Shown here in pieces: positions 17,627 to 27,293 of a stretch of DNA of 64,000 bases (positions are counted from its first letter, which is position 1; each line of letters opens with the position of its first letter). Origin of the DNA: Halocatena marina (GTDB lineage: Archaea; Halobacteriota; Halobacteria; Halobacteriales; Haloarculaceae); NCBI RefSeq assembly GCF_023276375.1, contig NZ_JALLPK010000001.1, positions 1,488,001 to 1,552,000 of the forward strand. Reading direction: 5' to 3'. The translations under genes and the position numbers were made by a program. The notes under the pieces were generated by a model that did no database searches, was not told the DNA's origin, and was given only the letters and a program-made list of their open reading frames with translations.

Positions 17627-19087
17627 TCACAGCGAGAAGTGGTCTTTGATGCTCTGGTAAGCCAGTCGGCTGACGATATGCGCTGGTCCACGTTTTGGTA
17701 GGTCCAGAACATTCGAAAGCGTTCCGGGGCGGTTACTCCCGGTCAAGGTTATCTCCCAACCAGTCTCCTCGGTGTAGCGCTCGACAGCCTCGTCTACTTC
17801 GTGGAAGATTTCTTCCTCATCTATTGTCCGAACTTCGTTATCGTGCATAAGAACAGTCCCGTCGACGATAACCGTCTCAACGTCTCGTCCTGTCGCCGTA
17901 TTACTAATCAGCGAGTAGATGTTATTGAGTGGTCTGAAGTTCGGATTGTCGATATCGAGAATCACCATATCTGCTTTTTTATTAGGTTCGATTGATCCGG
18001 TCTGGTCTTCGATTGAAAGTGATTGAGCCCCTTCGAGAGTTAGCATCCGGACGAGCTCTCGAGAAGTGATCTGGTTCGCAGTCCACTCGTGGTTTGCCAT
18101 CAATCTGGTCTGGCGTGCTTCGTTGAACAAGTCGTTGTTGTCGTGATAATAGTGATCATCGAGTCCGAGACCAACGGTCGCATCGTATTCACGCAACGTT
18201 GGTAACGGCATCCATTCGCACGTAGTATCGGGTGACCAGTACGCAAAGACCGATGGACAGTGGGCAATACTCGCATCCGCATCGACGATACGTCGGACAT
18301 CGTCCTCGTCGGCGGTTCGAAAGTGGGCAGCCAACAGCTGGTCGTTTAAAAGGCCAACGTCGTCCAATAAACCGATGGAGTCTTCTCCCTTGTTGGCACG
18401 CGCATTCAGATTCGAGATACTGTCTTCAAGTAAGTGAGTGTGAACGACAACATCGTGGTTTTGAGCAGTTTCTGCCACTAGCTCCCACATCTCCCTCGTC
18501 AATGTCATATCGTCATGAGGGCATACTGTCGCTTGGATTCGTCCATTGTACGTTTCGTGGTACGTTTCGATAAATGCCTCAGCCCGGCTCAGCTGACGTG
18601 AAATCGATTCATCCCAAAATAAGTCGGAAATGAGAGGACCGGTTAATGCTCGGAGACCAAACTCACCCAGTATCGGAACGCCGAGTTCCGGTCGGATATC
18701 CATCGTGCAAACTGTGGTTATCCCATTGCGGATGAAGTTCAACGCAGCCAGTTTCACTCCCGCTTCCGCCAGATAATCAAGTTCATTCTTTGCCAATTTT
18801 TGGCAAAGTATGGTCATCTCGACCAGCAGTTCACTGTAGCTTAGATCACTGTAGATACCCCGAAGCGCACTTGATTCGAGATGGGCATGAGCGTTGATCA
18901 GCCCCGGCATTACTAACTTTCCCGTACCATCAATGACCCATTCCGCCTCAGTTGTCCGGTCGTCAGGTTCGGTGGATCGAATGGTATCTACTCGCCCATC
19001 GTTAATGACGATCGTCCCGGATTTATAGATCCTATATTTCTCGTCTATTGTAACAATAAGTGCGTCGTAGATGATGACGTCTATCAT
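17627..19087 (-). CDS. Amidohydrolase-superfamily deaminase/hydrolase (SsnA/AtzA/TrzA type)
   Basis: 486 residues from ATG 19087. Conserved metal-dependent amidohydrolase marks are in order: PGLINAHAHLES (HxH metal site, about residues 57-68), VHTHLLEDS (third His), LLAAHFRTADEDD (fourth His), HCPSVFAYW and LGLDDHYYHDNND (catalytic Asp region). The C-terminal small beta-domain carries TGSIEPNKKADMVILD. Such enzymes hydrolyse ring amidines or amino-substituted heterocycles (guanine, cytosine, S-adenosylhomocysteine, chlorotriazines) in the cytosol. The substrate cannot be read. It lies just upstream of the ASKHA and deoxyribosyltransferase-like genes on the same strand but across a long spacer, so a shared role in nucleoside chemistry is only a possibility. 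Confidence 0.87.
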   Translation of the reverse strand: MIDVIIYDALIVTIDEKYRIYKSGTIVINDGRVDTIRSTEPDDRTTEAEWVIDGTGKLVMPGLINAHAHLESSALRGIYSDLSYSELLVEMTILCQKLAKNELDYLAEAGVKLAALNFIRNGITTVCTMDIRPELGVPILGEFGLRALTGPLISDLFWDESISRQLSRAEAFIETYHETYNGRIQATVCPHDDMTLTREMWELVAETAQNHDVVVHTHLLEDSISNLNARANKGEDSIGLLDDVGLLNDQLLAAHFRTADEDDVRRIVDADASIAHCPSVFAYWSPDTTCEWMPLPTLREYDATVGLGLDDHYYHDNNDLFNEARQTRLMANHEWTANQITSRELVRMLTLEGAQSLSIEDQTGSIEPNKKADMVILDIDNPNFRPLNNIYSLISNTATGRDVETVIVDGTVLMHDNEVRTIDEEEIFHEVDEAVERYTEETGWEITLTGSNRPGTLSNVLDLPKRGPAHIVSRLAYQSIKDHFSL

Positions 19088-19581
19088 TTAGACCCTCCTA
19101 CCGCCTTCCTGATCGTGATCTTCGTATACACTCGAATCAGATTCGTACGCAACCATCGTAGATTTCGACTTGTTTTTGTACACCAGCCCGCATTATACTT
19201 TTCATCTTTATCTGGATGCTATAATTTATTGATTAATTATATATTATAAATTATGACAATGCCGAGGTAGTTTTCTTGTGTTGAGGTGAATCTACGCTGC
19301 CTACTCTGGTTGCAATGAGGGAGAATCCTTCTATCAGTACCACACCTTGTATATTATACTCTTGATCCATTTAATGTTTCATCTCTCTATCGCACTCTAT
19401 ATAACTGTATATGGCAATACCAATACGAAAATGTTCAAACAGTTACTACTGTACAAGTGTAACAACCTGATCTCGGTATAAACGAATATGTATTTATACT
19501 TCATCATGAAACTCATGGCAGATTCCTATCACCAGAACGATCGTTCACTTACGTCTCTGTGTACCACTTTCAGCTCATTTA

Positions 19582-19821
19582 TCACGACAATGCGATCGTA
19601 AACAGTGCTTCGACATTCGGGTCAGGGCTGCCATCCTCATGGTTTACGTCGTCTGCGATCTCCCGAACGGACACCTGCTGGTTTGAAACGTATGTGATTG
19701 CAGGGAGTAATTGAGTAAATTGGTGGTATCGGCCGGGTCTTTTTGCATAATTAGGAAAGGAACCGAAGTGGTTGTTCTGTCGTGAGGGAATTAAGTCTAC
19801 GGATGGACTCCAACGGTACAC
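19582..19821 (-). pseudogene. Possible remnant of a DUF7344-like HTH regulator
   Basis: 79 codons, of which the last 30 (QVSVREIADDVNHEDGSPD, then NVEALFTIALS) look like the recognition region of haloarchaeal DUF7344 winged-helix regulators. The usual following HxHLPKL segment is missing and no proper N-terminus is present. It is probably a decayed fragment. The match is short and uncertain. Confidence 0.2.
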
Positions 19822-19898
19822 CGGTCAGTCAGAGTAGACTCTCGAACAGTAATGAATGAACCAGAATACGAACCAGGTTATACAGCACTGCTCAACAG

Positions 19899-20219
19899 TC
19901 ACGAGATGAAGTAGTCCTTTACCAACAATTGAGAAAGTACTTTTGCTAGGTTGGTAGTATTGATGAGCGAGCGTCTCTCTTCTACAACCACATGTTGAGA
20001 TACACCGTCAACGCAATAATTATTAACATATTTTCGACGTCTTATATGCAGTTCACCGAATCGTCTGACGATTTTCTCGTTCGTCCATCTCGAAATCAAT
20101 GTGTCTAGGTTATTGTAGATAATACCGGTGATGACCAACTCAACGAACGTTTTCGATAATAACACGCCGACATGGTTTAGTACGAGCGTTGTCGTAGAAC
20201 AACAGCTGTGAAATATCAA
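19899..20219 (-). CDS. Hypothetical protein, doubtful
   Basis: A 106-codon frame with only a TTG start. It has a hydrophobic N-terminal third and a basic, coding-like middle (WTNEKIVRRFGELHIRRRKY), then a charged segment. I do not recognise it. It could be the C-terminal remnant of a longer membrane or mobile-element protein, since it lies in an eroded AT-rich stretch, or it could be chance. Confidence 0.25.
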   Translation of the reverse strand: MIFHSCCSTTTLVLNHVGVLLSKTFVELVITGIIYNNLDTLISRWTNEKIVRRFGELHIRRRKYVNNYCVDGVSQHVVVEERRSLINTTNLAKVLSQLLVKDYFIS

Positions 20220-20677
20220 GATATTTTGCTTAGCTCAGTCATCCACTGTGATATTTACGCTTGCCTCAGTCTGATGCCGACAAGATACCATCTCTGTCGA
20301 CGAACACAAAGAATGACTGAGATGGTGGAGAGGATATTACAAGCAACTATTTCGATTTTCGATGATCCATCGGGGATATTGAGTACGCTGTTTGATTAGC
20401 ACATTTGGATTATAACTGACTACCCACCTGATCAGTTCGACAATGAATGCGACGATCACAAAGTGTGGTGATCTGAGAGATCGATCAATGAGTGAGTTGT
20501 AGCAAATGACCTCATCCGTGTACTATCTATTTCCACTCTTATTCCATTATTACGATGTAATATAGTGGTTAATAATTATGTTCAAAATTCTCCATGGATT
20601 ATACCGAAGAACCATGCCTTTCATCATTTATGGCACATTCAGCAACCACTATATGCGAAGACTTACTCATTCTCTAG

Positions 20678-21001
20678 ATGGTCTCAGCATGGGTATATCT
20701 CATTGTTGCTGCGTTCTTTGAAACTGGCTGGGCAATAGGCCTCGAATACTCAGAGGGATTCACAAAGCTAATTCCTAGTGTTGCTACCATCGTGTCAATG
20801 GCGATCAGTGTGGTATTGCTAGCGAAAGCAGTACAATCGCTTCCGATTGGAACAGCGTACGCAGTTTGGACGGGGATTGGGGCAGCTGCTACCGCTGTCC
20901 TCGGTGTTGTTCTTTTCGACGAAACCTCTAGTATCGTTCGTTTCGGATTTATTGGACTTATTATTGCTGGTGTGGTTGGCTTAGAAGCCACAGGTCACTA
21001 G
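20678..21001 (+). CDS. sugE: SugE/Gdx-type small multidrug resistance (SMR) exporter
   Basis: 107 residues with four predicted membrane helices, the standard SMR length. The first helix carries the essential Glu15, with Trp18 just after it in AFFETGWAIGLEYSEGFT. Together with the GTAYAVWTGIG helix-3 segment this is typical of the SugE/Gdx branch. Bacterial Gdx proteins export guanidinium in exchange for protons as antiparallel dimers, while EmrE-type relatives export quaternary ammonium compounds. The substrate of archaeal members is not established. A TATA-like CTATATG lies about 28 bases before the ATG, which fits a leaderless transcript. No guanidine riboswitch was recognised upstream. Confidence 0.9.
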   Translation: MVSAWVYLIVAAFFETGWAIGLEYSEGFTKLIPSVATIVSMAISVVLLAKAVQSLPIGTAYAVWTGIGAAATAVLGVVLFDETSSIVRFGFIGLIIAGVVGLEATGH

Positions 21002-21274
21002 CCCAGAAAGTAACAGTATTCCACGGTAAGGCACTCATGCCCTGTAGTTCGATCCAAGCTCATCATTGAGCTGTATCCTGCTGTTTGAAATTGAGGGATC
21101 TTTCGATCTCCCCAAAGAGCTGTCGACAGCGAGATGGACGGACACAATGAGCGTCCGTACCTACATCCCGATCTCTTCGATTCCTTTGATCTTCGAAGCA
21201 GCACCCATACACTGCACAAAGGTATCTCAATGGCTCAGACGGATTTGAAGACAACACGACACGGTTCGTGCTGT

Positions 21275-21343
21275 GGACCTTTGAGAGAAGAGGATGTTTG
21301 ACTACTGGACTGCGTTGACGAGGTCCTTGATCTCTTGAGCGCG
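21275..21343. repeat. 69-base block identical to 31324-31392 (inverted)
   Basis: The reverse complement of this block, covering the last codons of the PadR gene, its stop and about 29 bases beyond it, is base-for-base the same as 31324-31392. Identity stops sharply at GGTCC on the downstream side in both copies. Confidence 0.85.
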
Positions 21344-21661
21344 ACTATCGTCTGTGACAAAACGCGAAAACACCCATGACAACTGTTTTGCAATTGCGTC
21401 GTGACCGTTCTCGGTGAGTGCGTATTCGTTGGTTCGCTTATCGAGTTCGCTTTTCTCGACGAGGCCCATTTCGACGAGATCGTCGAGGTTGGGGTAGAGT
21501 CGACCGTGGTTGATCTCCGAGTCGTAGTACGCCTCGAGTTCGCGCTTGATCGCCAGTCCGTAGCGTGCCTCCTCTGCGAGAATGGCGAGAATACGCTGTT
21601 GGAATGCGGATAGTTCGGGTGCGATACCCAGTTCATCAGTGTCTGCCACTGTCGTCGACAT
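21302..21661 (-). CDS. PadR-family winged-helix regulator, copy A
   Basis: 119 residues. A PadR winged helix covers about residues 20-95 (FQQRILAILAEEARYGLAIK, then HGRLYPNLDDLVEMGLVEKS), and a short C-terminal helix likely used for dimerisation follows. PadR proteins are usually repressors of efflux or stress genes and of themselves. A second copy at 31006-31365 differs mainly in the first 25 residues. The DNA similarity is mosaic: near-identical central and 3' blocks are separated by a diverged 55-base segment. A dyad ATACTAT-N9-ATAGTAT overlaps the start codon and suggests self-repression. The target may be the divergent regulator remnant or the nearby SugE gene, but this is inference. Confidence 0.9.
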   Translation of the reverse strand: MSTTVADTDELGIAPELSAFQQRILAILAEEARYGLAIKRELEAYYDSEINHGRLYPNLDDLVEMGLVEKSELDKRTNEYALTENGHDAIAKQLSWVFSRFVTDDSRAQEIKDLVNAVQ

Positions 21662-21682
21662 ACTATTCGTTGATGATAGTAT
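21660..21682. promoter_or_regulatory. Dyad operator overlapping the PadR copy A start
   Basis: Perfect inverted repeat ATACTAT, nine-base spacer, ATAGTAT, covering the ATG of the PadR gene. The core ACTATCATCAA recurs before the divergent regulator remnant (about 21754-21764), and a related ACTGTCATCA ... TAGTATG stands before PadR copy B (about 30986-31008). Likely the PadR binding site, by position and repetition. Confidence 0.45.
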
Positions 21683-21764
21683 CGCACTTAATACTCATTA
21701 TCCATCACATGACCATTTGTCCCATCTTCTAAGTGGTAGAAAGGTGTGAATGCTACTATCATCA

Positions 21765-22361
21765 ATGGCTGAGCTGGACGGTCAGGGAATATTGGATGAT
21801 TCCCACCAGTTGTGCAGCTGAAATAGTCGCAGATTTAGCGCACCGACCATTCCTTTTTCAGCGAGCGTATCAGACTCTGGAGAGACCCAGAGACTCCTCG
21901 AAAACGACATTTTCCGGACAATATACGAGACACTTACCGTCACATCTGGTCAGACACTCACAGCTGTTGCTCAAGAGACAGAGTACTCACGAATGGCCAT
22001 CGACCATCACGCACGTGTACTCGTGCAAGCGGAGGCTCTTACTTACGAAACTCAACAGGGAAGTCGCCAGTATGATCCAATAATCGACGACACACTAACT
22101 GCCGACGTACAGACAGTGATAGCCGTCGAAGAGCACGAAACAAAAGCTACCATTCTCAACGCCATATGTGAATCTACTAACATACAAACCACCACATCAG
22201 CGATCGCAGACAGACTCACATATGACACATCCACAATTAGACATCACCTCAATCGTCTTGAATCAGATGATCTCATCGAGCGTGCTCGTCATGGAGAAAA
22301 GACAACCATCTCACTCAGCGAAAACTACGCTGACATCATCAATCGGCTTATTGTTTACTGA
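21765..22361 (+). pseudogene. Double winged-helix regulator interrupted by an in-frame stop
   Basis: From ATG 21765 one frame runs to 22361 with a single TGA at 21819-21821. Downstream of the stop it encodes two HTH-like domains: NDIFRTIYETLTVTSGQT onward (first winged helix) and KATILNAICES ... TSTIRHHLNRLESDDLIERA (second winged helix). The first domain has no ATG, GTG or TTG between the stop and 21993, so a protein with both domains needs readthrough or another start. A shorter product from ATG 21993 (122 residues) would keep only part of domain one. A regulator with a nonsense mutation is the simplest reading. The upstream ACTATCATCAA matches the PadR operator core. Confidence 0.6.
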
Positions 22362-22533
22362 CCTACAGACAGTAACAACAGATTGGCTCCCGTACGGTTC
22401 GTACTAAGGACGAACCCTGTAGCTACCTCCAATCGTAACATCTTGAATAATGAGTGTAAACGACACGGGAAGGAGACGTGATAGTTAGAACGAAGAAGAT
22501 TGCACTTATTTCTCCTCGATTTAACTCTATTTT

Positions 22534-23643
22534 ATGGACACAGACGAACTCGTTGTCGTCTTAAAACGTGCAGGTTTTTCGCCGTATCAGGCCGATGCTT
22601 ACGTAGCGTTGCTCGAACTTGGCGCAATCTCAGCCAGCGACCTCGCCGACGCGAGCGGTGTTCCTAAACCACGCATCTATGATGTCGTACGCGATCTCGA
22701 AGATCGAGGATATGTCGTGACCTACGAGCAGGACCGCTTGTACGCGAGGGCGAATGACCCAGCCGAAGCCCTCACTGGTCTACAAGCGCAAATCAACCAG
22801 TTCGAAAATGCCGTCGAAGAGATCCAAGCCCGATGGCACGAACCAAATCCCGCCGAGTACGACATAACACTTGTACAGCAATTTCAGAGCGTCTTCGATC
22901 GCGCCCGCTCAGACATCGAATCCGCCGAATGGCACATTCAACTTGCAGTTACACCCGATCAATTTTACGATCTACGGCCACTTCTTCAGCAAGCTCACGA
23001 ACGCGGCGTCTACGTTCAGATTTCTCTCTACGCACATCGTGATGAGATCCTCCCAGTTGAGCCAACTAATCTCCAAGGAGTTTGTACAGAAGCACGCCAT
23101 CGTGAGCTTCCGAGTGCATTCTTCCTCCTGACCGATCGAACGCGGGTATGTTATGCACCACACGTACATTCCCCACGCGAGTACGGAGTGCTCATTGATG
23201 ACCGAGTCACAGCATACGTGTTTCATTGGTTTTTCCTGACCTGTCTCTGGGAAGTACACGATCCAATCTACACCGATCGGAGTGAAACACCTCCATTTAC
23301 GTTCGTTGAAATACGTGAGTGCATCCGTTTTGTCGAGCCATTCTTATTAGACGAGGCAACAATCACAGCTCGAGTTGAAGGATACAACAGCCGTACTGGA
23401 CGCGAACGCGATCTTTCGGGAGAAATTATCGGAGTTGATTATACTGGCTCTTCTTCCGACAACGGGCCTGCGACGATCGGTCAACTATCCGGAAAAGCAT
23501 CAATTATTCTTGACACTGGTGAGGAGACCTACACCGTTGGTGGGAAGGGAGCTATCATCGAGAAGATCAGCGCCGACCGAATCACCGTTGAGACTATTGA
23601 TGAATATTCAGATTCTACCAAACAGATCGACTTATCTAAGTGA
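22534..23643 (+). CDS. TrmB-family transcriptional regulator
   Basis: 369 residues. The N-terminal TrmB winged helix covers residues 1-75 (KRAGFSPYQADAYVALLELG, then VPKPRIYDVVRDLEDRGYV). A helical linker (about 85-105) is followed by the large TrmB effector domain, with a C-terminal beta-rich part (GEIIGVDYTGSS onward). TrmB proteins bind sugars or related effectors and switch genes of sugar uptake and central carbon metabolism in archaea. No transport or sugar gene is directly beside it, so it probably acts elsewhere. The sugar cluster at 55.9-64 kb in this window is one possible target, but nothing in the sequence links them. Confidence 0.9.
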   Translation: MDTDELVVVLKRAGFSPYQADAYVALLELGAISASDLADASGVPKPRIYDVVRDLEDRGYVVTYEQDRLYARANDPAEALTGLQAQINQFENAVEEIQARWHEPNPAEYDITLVQQFQSVFDRARSDIESAEWHIQLAVTPDQFYDLRPLLQQAHERGVYVQISLYAHRDEILPVEPTNLQGVCTEARHRELPSAFFLLTDRTRVCYAPHVHSPREYGVLIDDRVTAYVFHWFFLTCLWEVHDPIYTDRSETPPFTFVEIRECIRFVEPFLLDEATITARVEGYNSRTGRERDLSGEIIGVDYTGSSSDNGPATIGQLSGKASIILDTGEETYTVGGKGAIIEKISADRITVETIDEYSDSTKQIDLSK

Positions 23644-23735
23644 CGTTCGTGCTTGAGCCTGTTAAAAGACGTACAGATACTATGAACAGGAGATGTTAAA
23701 TGTCACAAATATTCTTCGTTGCTTCGTGTCGATCT

Positions 23736-25190
23736 TCAGTCGTTCGTTGAAACGGCGTCCATGCCGGTGCCGTCGACGTTCGATTCAGTAAGATCGCCTT
23801 TGCGCCACGTCCCGCGCTGGAACCACAGCCAAGCGACTACTGCACCGACGATATTTGAAACAAAGAATGCAGCCCAGATTCCTTTCGGAGTAGACTGACC
23901 GAGAAACCAAACATCTGTTGGAAGGATATTCTGTGACGCAACCCACGCGATTGGGAGACGGATACCAGCGAGTGTGAAAATCGAGATCGTGGCAGCGACC
24001 ATCGTTTCCCCCGCACCACGGAATCCACCGGTGAACGCGCGCATGATTCCGATGAATCCGAAAGAGAGGGAGACGAATCGTAGGAATGTCGTTCCTTCTC
24101 TAAGGACTGCTGGATCATTGGTAAACACGCTTACAATCGGCGATGGGAAGAGGTAGATGAAGACACCAGCGAGTGCAAGAATAACGAACAACCCCTTCGC
24201 AGCGATGTAATTCGCCTGTTCTGCCCGATCGTACTTTCCGGCACCGATATTCTGTCCAGTCATCGTTTCGACCCCACGCGCAACGGCAATCGCTGGCAAG
24301 AAGATAACCGAGAAAACGCGTGTTCCAATTCCAAAGGCTGCGACAACCGATGTCGAGAATAACCCAACAACGATCAAGAGAGCATTGATCGAGAGTGCGC
24401 GACCGGAGCCTTCGATGCTCGCTGGTACGCCAATCTGTAGAATTTTGCGCAGATACTGAAAGTCGGGTTTCATATCCGAAAGGTGAATCTGAATCCCACG
24501 GGCCCCAGATTCCATGATAACGAGCCCGACGACCATCGCGAGACTTCGAGAAAAGACGGTCGCAATGGCTGCCCCTTGGATACCGTACTCGGGGAACGCA
24601 ATCGGACCGATCGTCCAGCCGTTGATGAGGAACGGATCAAGGATCACGTTGAGTACGACCGTCCCGAGCATGACGAGCATTGGTGTGATCGTATCACCGG
24701 CCCCACGCATCAACGAGATGAACACGAAGAATCCGAACATGAATGGTAATCCGAGCGCGACGACCTGCATGTAAGCTGTCGCTCCGGGGAGCACTGCTGG
24801 TGACGCTCCAAGAAAGGCGAGGAACGGTCTCACAAACGGGAAGCCGATAATCCCGAGGAGTGCCGATCCAAGGAACGCGAACGTAACCGTCTGTGAGGCG
24901 GCGTACTCTGCCTGATCAGTCTCACCAGCACCAGTGTGTTGAGCAACGAGAACACTACCAGCGACGGAGAGTCCCATTCCCAGCGAAATGAGGAGAAATA
25001 CCATCGGAAAAGCAAATGAGATGGCCGCCAGCGCTTCTGTCGAGTACTGTCCGAGCCAGAACGTATCAGCAAGATTGTAGGCAGTTTGGAGTAAATTTGT
25101 AATAACGATGGGCAACGAGAGGAAGATTAGTGGCTTGACAATATCGCCGTCGGTGAGTTCGAGTTCCTCTTGACCTTTAAAAAAGCTCAC
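23736..25190 (-). CDS. MATE-family efflux transporter
   Basis: 484 residues with about twelve membrane helices in two six-helix halves, each starting with a MATE-type segment (PLIFLSLPIVITNLLQTAYNL in brief form at residues 20-40, and IGVPASIEGSGRALSINALL in the second half). Sequence such as ADTFWLGQYSTEALAA and MRGAGDTITPM marks the NorM/DinF-like group. These pumps extrude cationic drugs or other toxic organics using Na+ or H+ gradients. Its ATG overlaps the stop of the TetR regulator gene by four bases, so both form one regulator-pump operon. Confidence 0.93.
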   Translation of the reverse strand: MSFFKGQEELELTDGDIVKPLIFLSLPIVITNLLQTAYNLADTFWLGQYSTEALAAISFAFPMVFLLISLGMGLSVAGSVLVAQHTGAGETDQAEYAASQTVTFAFLGSALLGIIGFPFVRPFLAFLGASPAVLPGATAYMQVVALGLPFMFGFFVFISLMRGAGDTITPMLVMLGTVVLNVILDPFLINGWTIGPIAFPEYGIQGAAIATVFSRSLAMVVGLVIMESGARGIQIHLSDMKPDFQYLRKILQIGVPASIEGSGRALSINALLIVVGLFSTSVVAAFGIGTRVFSVIFLPAIAVARGVETMTGQNIGAGKYDRAEQANYIAAKGLFVILALAGVFIYLFPSPIVSVFTNDPAVLREGTTFLRFVSLSFGFIGIMRAFTGGFRGAGETMVAATISIFTLAGIRLPIAWVASQNILPTDVWFLGQSTPKGIWAAFFVSNIVGAVVAWLWFQRGTWRKGDLTESNVDGTGMDAVSTND

Positions 25191-25771
25191 GCAACCACCT
25201 CTGGTGTCCAGCCGAGTTGCAGTTCAAGATACGTTTCGATCATCTGCCGGGTTTCGTTTGGATCTTCGGCGAGGGCAACCTCACGAACGTGTCCACCATT
25301 GATTGAAGTGACAACAAAGCGTGCGACCATTTCTGGATCAGTATCGTCGAAATATCCTGCGTCGATACCATCACGAACTGCACTTGTAACGATAGCTTGC
25401 ATCTTCTCGTCCATATCGTGGAGACGCTCTCGGTAGATCTCCTGATAGGGAGCTTGTGCCTTCAGTTCCATGAGAGCAATCGGAAAGTCGTCCTCACGGG
25501 TGCTGGCAGGAGTGAAAATCGTAGTTAAGAATGAAGCAAGGCGCTCGCGCGGATCGCTTGCATCGTGGGGCAACTGTTGTTCGAATTGATCGATTATGTG
25601 CTGAAGAAATGCGTTCAAGAGCTCCTTTTTCGTATCGAAATGATAATGAATAGCAGCTGTCGTCATTGATGACTCGTCCGCTATACACTGCATCGTCAAA
25701 TCAGCATACCCGTGCTCGCAGAGTGCACGATAGGTGGCTGCTATTATTTCGTCTGCTGTCTCCGTGTTCAT
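25187..25771 (-). CDS. TetR/AcrR-family regulator of the adjacent MATE pump
   Basis: 194 residues. The N-terminal TetR HTH covers about residues 5-50 (IIAATYRALCEHGYADLTMQ, then MTTAAIHYHFDTKKEL). The remaining helices form the ligand-binding and dimer domain. The gene directly precedes and overlaps the MATE gene. A palindrome TAACTAATTAGTTA at 25788-25801 lies about 17 bases upstream and overlaps a TATA-like TTTTAACT, as expected for a self-repressing TetR protein that releases DNA when the pump substrate binds. Confidence 0.93.
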   Translation of the reverse strand: MNTETADEIIAATYRALCEHGYADLTMQCIADESSMTTAAIHYHFDTKKELLNAFLQHIIDQFEQQLPHDASDPRERLASFLTTIFTPASTREDDFPIALMELKAQAPYQEIYRERLHDMDEKMQAIVTSAVRDGIDAGYFDDTDPEMVARFVVTSINGGHVREVALAEDPNETRQMIETYLELQLGWTPEVVA

Positions 25772-25787
25772 CGATTATCGGACTTAC

Positions 25788-25801
25788 TAACTAATTAGTT
25801 A
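25788..25801. promoter_or_regulatory. Palindromic TetR operator over the promoter
   Basis: Perfect 14-base palindrome TAACTAATTAGTTA. On the minus strand it overlaps TTTTAACT about 28 bases before the TetR ATG, where the TATA box of a leaderless haloarchaeal transcript is expected. Binding here would block TBP/TFB. Confidence 0.6.
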
Positions 25802-27293
25802 AAAGCATTGGGAAACAGTCGTCCACAGAGCAGATAATCATCTTCAGAAGTTCCAGAATCTCGAACGACGAACTATTAAAGATGTCCGATACAGCTATGG
25901 ATTTTTGCTCACATAGAGGTACTAATTCGCCACTAGAAAATGATAACAGAACGTGACTCATTTGTAGACTATCGACCGCTCGATGGGGCAGTTGAAGTAC
26001 GTACTTTATCGCTGTTGAATAAGTCTTCTCGAAATTGAGTTGAATCTTATGATCGGGTGTATATCATCGATGATTATGATGTAGTTCAGATTGGCAATCC
26101 TTCATTGTGCGTACCATAATCTACCGCATATCATTTGAGAACAGAGAGATGGTTAGATTTAGTGATTGATACGAAGTACTGGCTGTACGTCGTAGTTGAC
26201 TCTAGCGTGAAAATGAGAAACCAGTAACGACGAGTGCAGCGTTCACTCGTTCTTCGATAATGCCTTGAGGACACTCGGTTCTTGATCTTTTAATTGCTGT
26301 AGATCGATCTCGAACTCATAAATCCTGATCCAGCGTGAGCCACGAGGATCATCTCGGTGGAGTCAACAGTGCGTGGTATCGACTAATAATATAATACTCA
26401 TCTACAACAAATAAATTTATCATTTTTTGTTAATCTATTTTGCATATCAGCCATCTACTGTGATAGTTTCGGATTGCTACCTATCTCATTTGTAACCACA
26501 CGACGGTTGTATTCTAATACACGATCAGATCATAAGTATTTCACAGAATGGAGCACTACAGGAACGTACATTTGCGCTACCGAATCTGTCATCGAGAGTC
26601 ATGACATTTGTACAATTGTCACGGTTTAATCAACACGGCTCGGTCACATCGGTGGCTCGTATCATCCCGAGGCATACTTATCCAGCAACTTCGCGTATTC
26701 GGAAGTCTCTTGGCTCCATCAGCAACGATGATAAACGTTGGTCGTTAGTATCGATCTCCAACAACGATAAATCAAAATCGGAGTGTGAATACATTTATTT
26801 AATGTCATTGCGTCGTACGCTACGCGCGCAACTATTTGAGCCATTTCATGTGCACTATTTTTGTACATATCCATACATGAATTGCTGAATTTGAGGTGGA
26901 GTTTATATTTGCTAATGATGGATGGTTATCACATATGTCTAATACATCATCTAAATATACTCGAAGACATATGAGAAGCGGTTGATTAGAGCGTTATAGG
27001 GCGTATAAACGACTGGTCGCATCATTGGCCTTCGTCTGTTGGTTACTCCTTCCTGACTAATATCGTGGTATTTTTGAAATCTATATGTATATTGATCTAT
27101 TCATGATTAATCTACGGTACTTTGTGATCCCCATGGTGATCTGTGATATTACAGGAGCAAGAATGATTCTGACACAAACAACAGAGATGAATCAGCGATG
27201 ATTTTTGATGAACAGTACATGTTGGTATACGATGGCAGTTTGGTAGATAGTTGCTACAACAACTAAGGATCGCCGGTGGTGAGCGCTGGTCGG
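25802..27293. other. About 1.5 kb gene-poor AT-rich stretch
   Basis: No intact gene. A plus-strand fragment at about 26141-26231 reads ERWLDLVIDTKYWLYVVVDS and then stops, which recalls the catalytic-core strand of IS6-like DDE transposases (KWYWLYVAVD type). Broken downstream frames are compatible with a degraded insertion sequence. The rest is AT-rich with stops in all frames. Confidence 0.4.

Larger units (their letters stand above)
19088..20677. other. 1.6 kb AT-rich region with only doubtful fragments
   Basis: No firm gene. The first 450 bases are AT-rich and non-coding. Two minus-strand frames (19582-19821 and 19899-20219), listed separately, have some coding character. The last 200 bases are AT-rich, with TATA-like sequence (CTATATG at about 20649) some 28 bases before the SugE start. 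The mixture looks like an eroded insertion zone. Confidence 0.5.

Noticed and set aside
26601..26888. A 95-codon frame in the gene-poor region
   Set aside because: Low-complexity composition without haloarchaeal acidic bias, no domain and no promoter-like sequence at the right distance.
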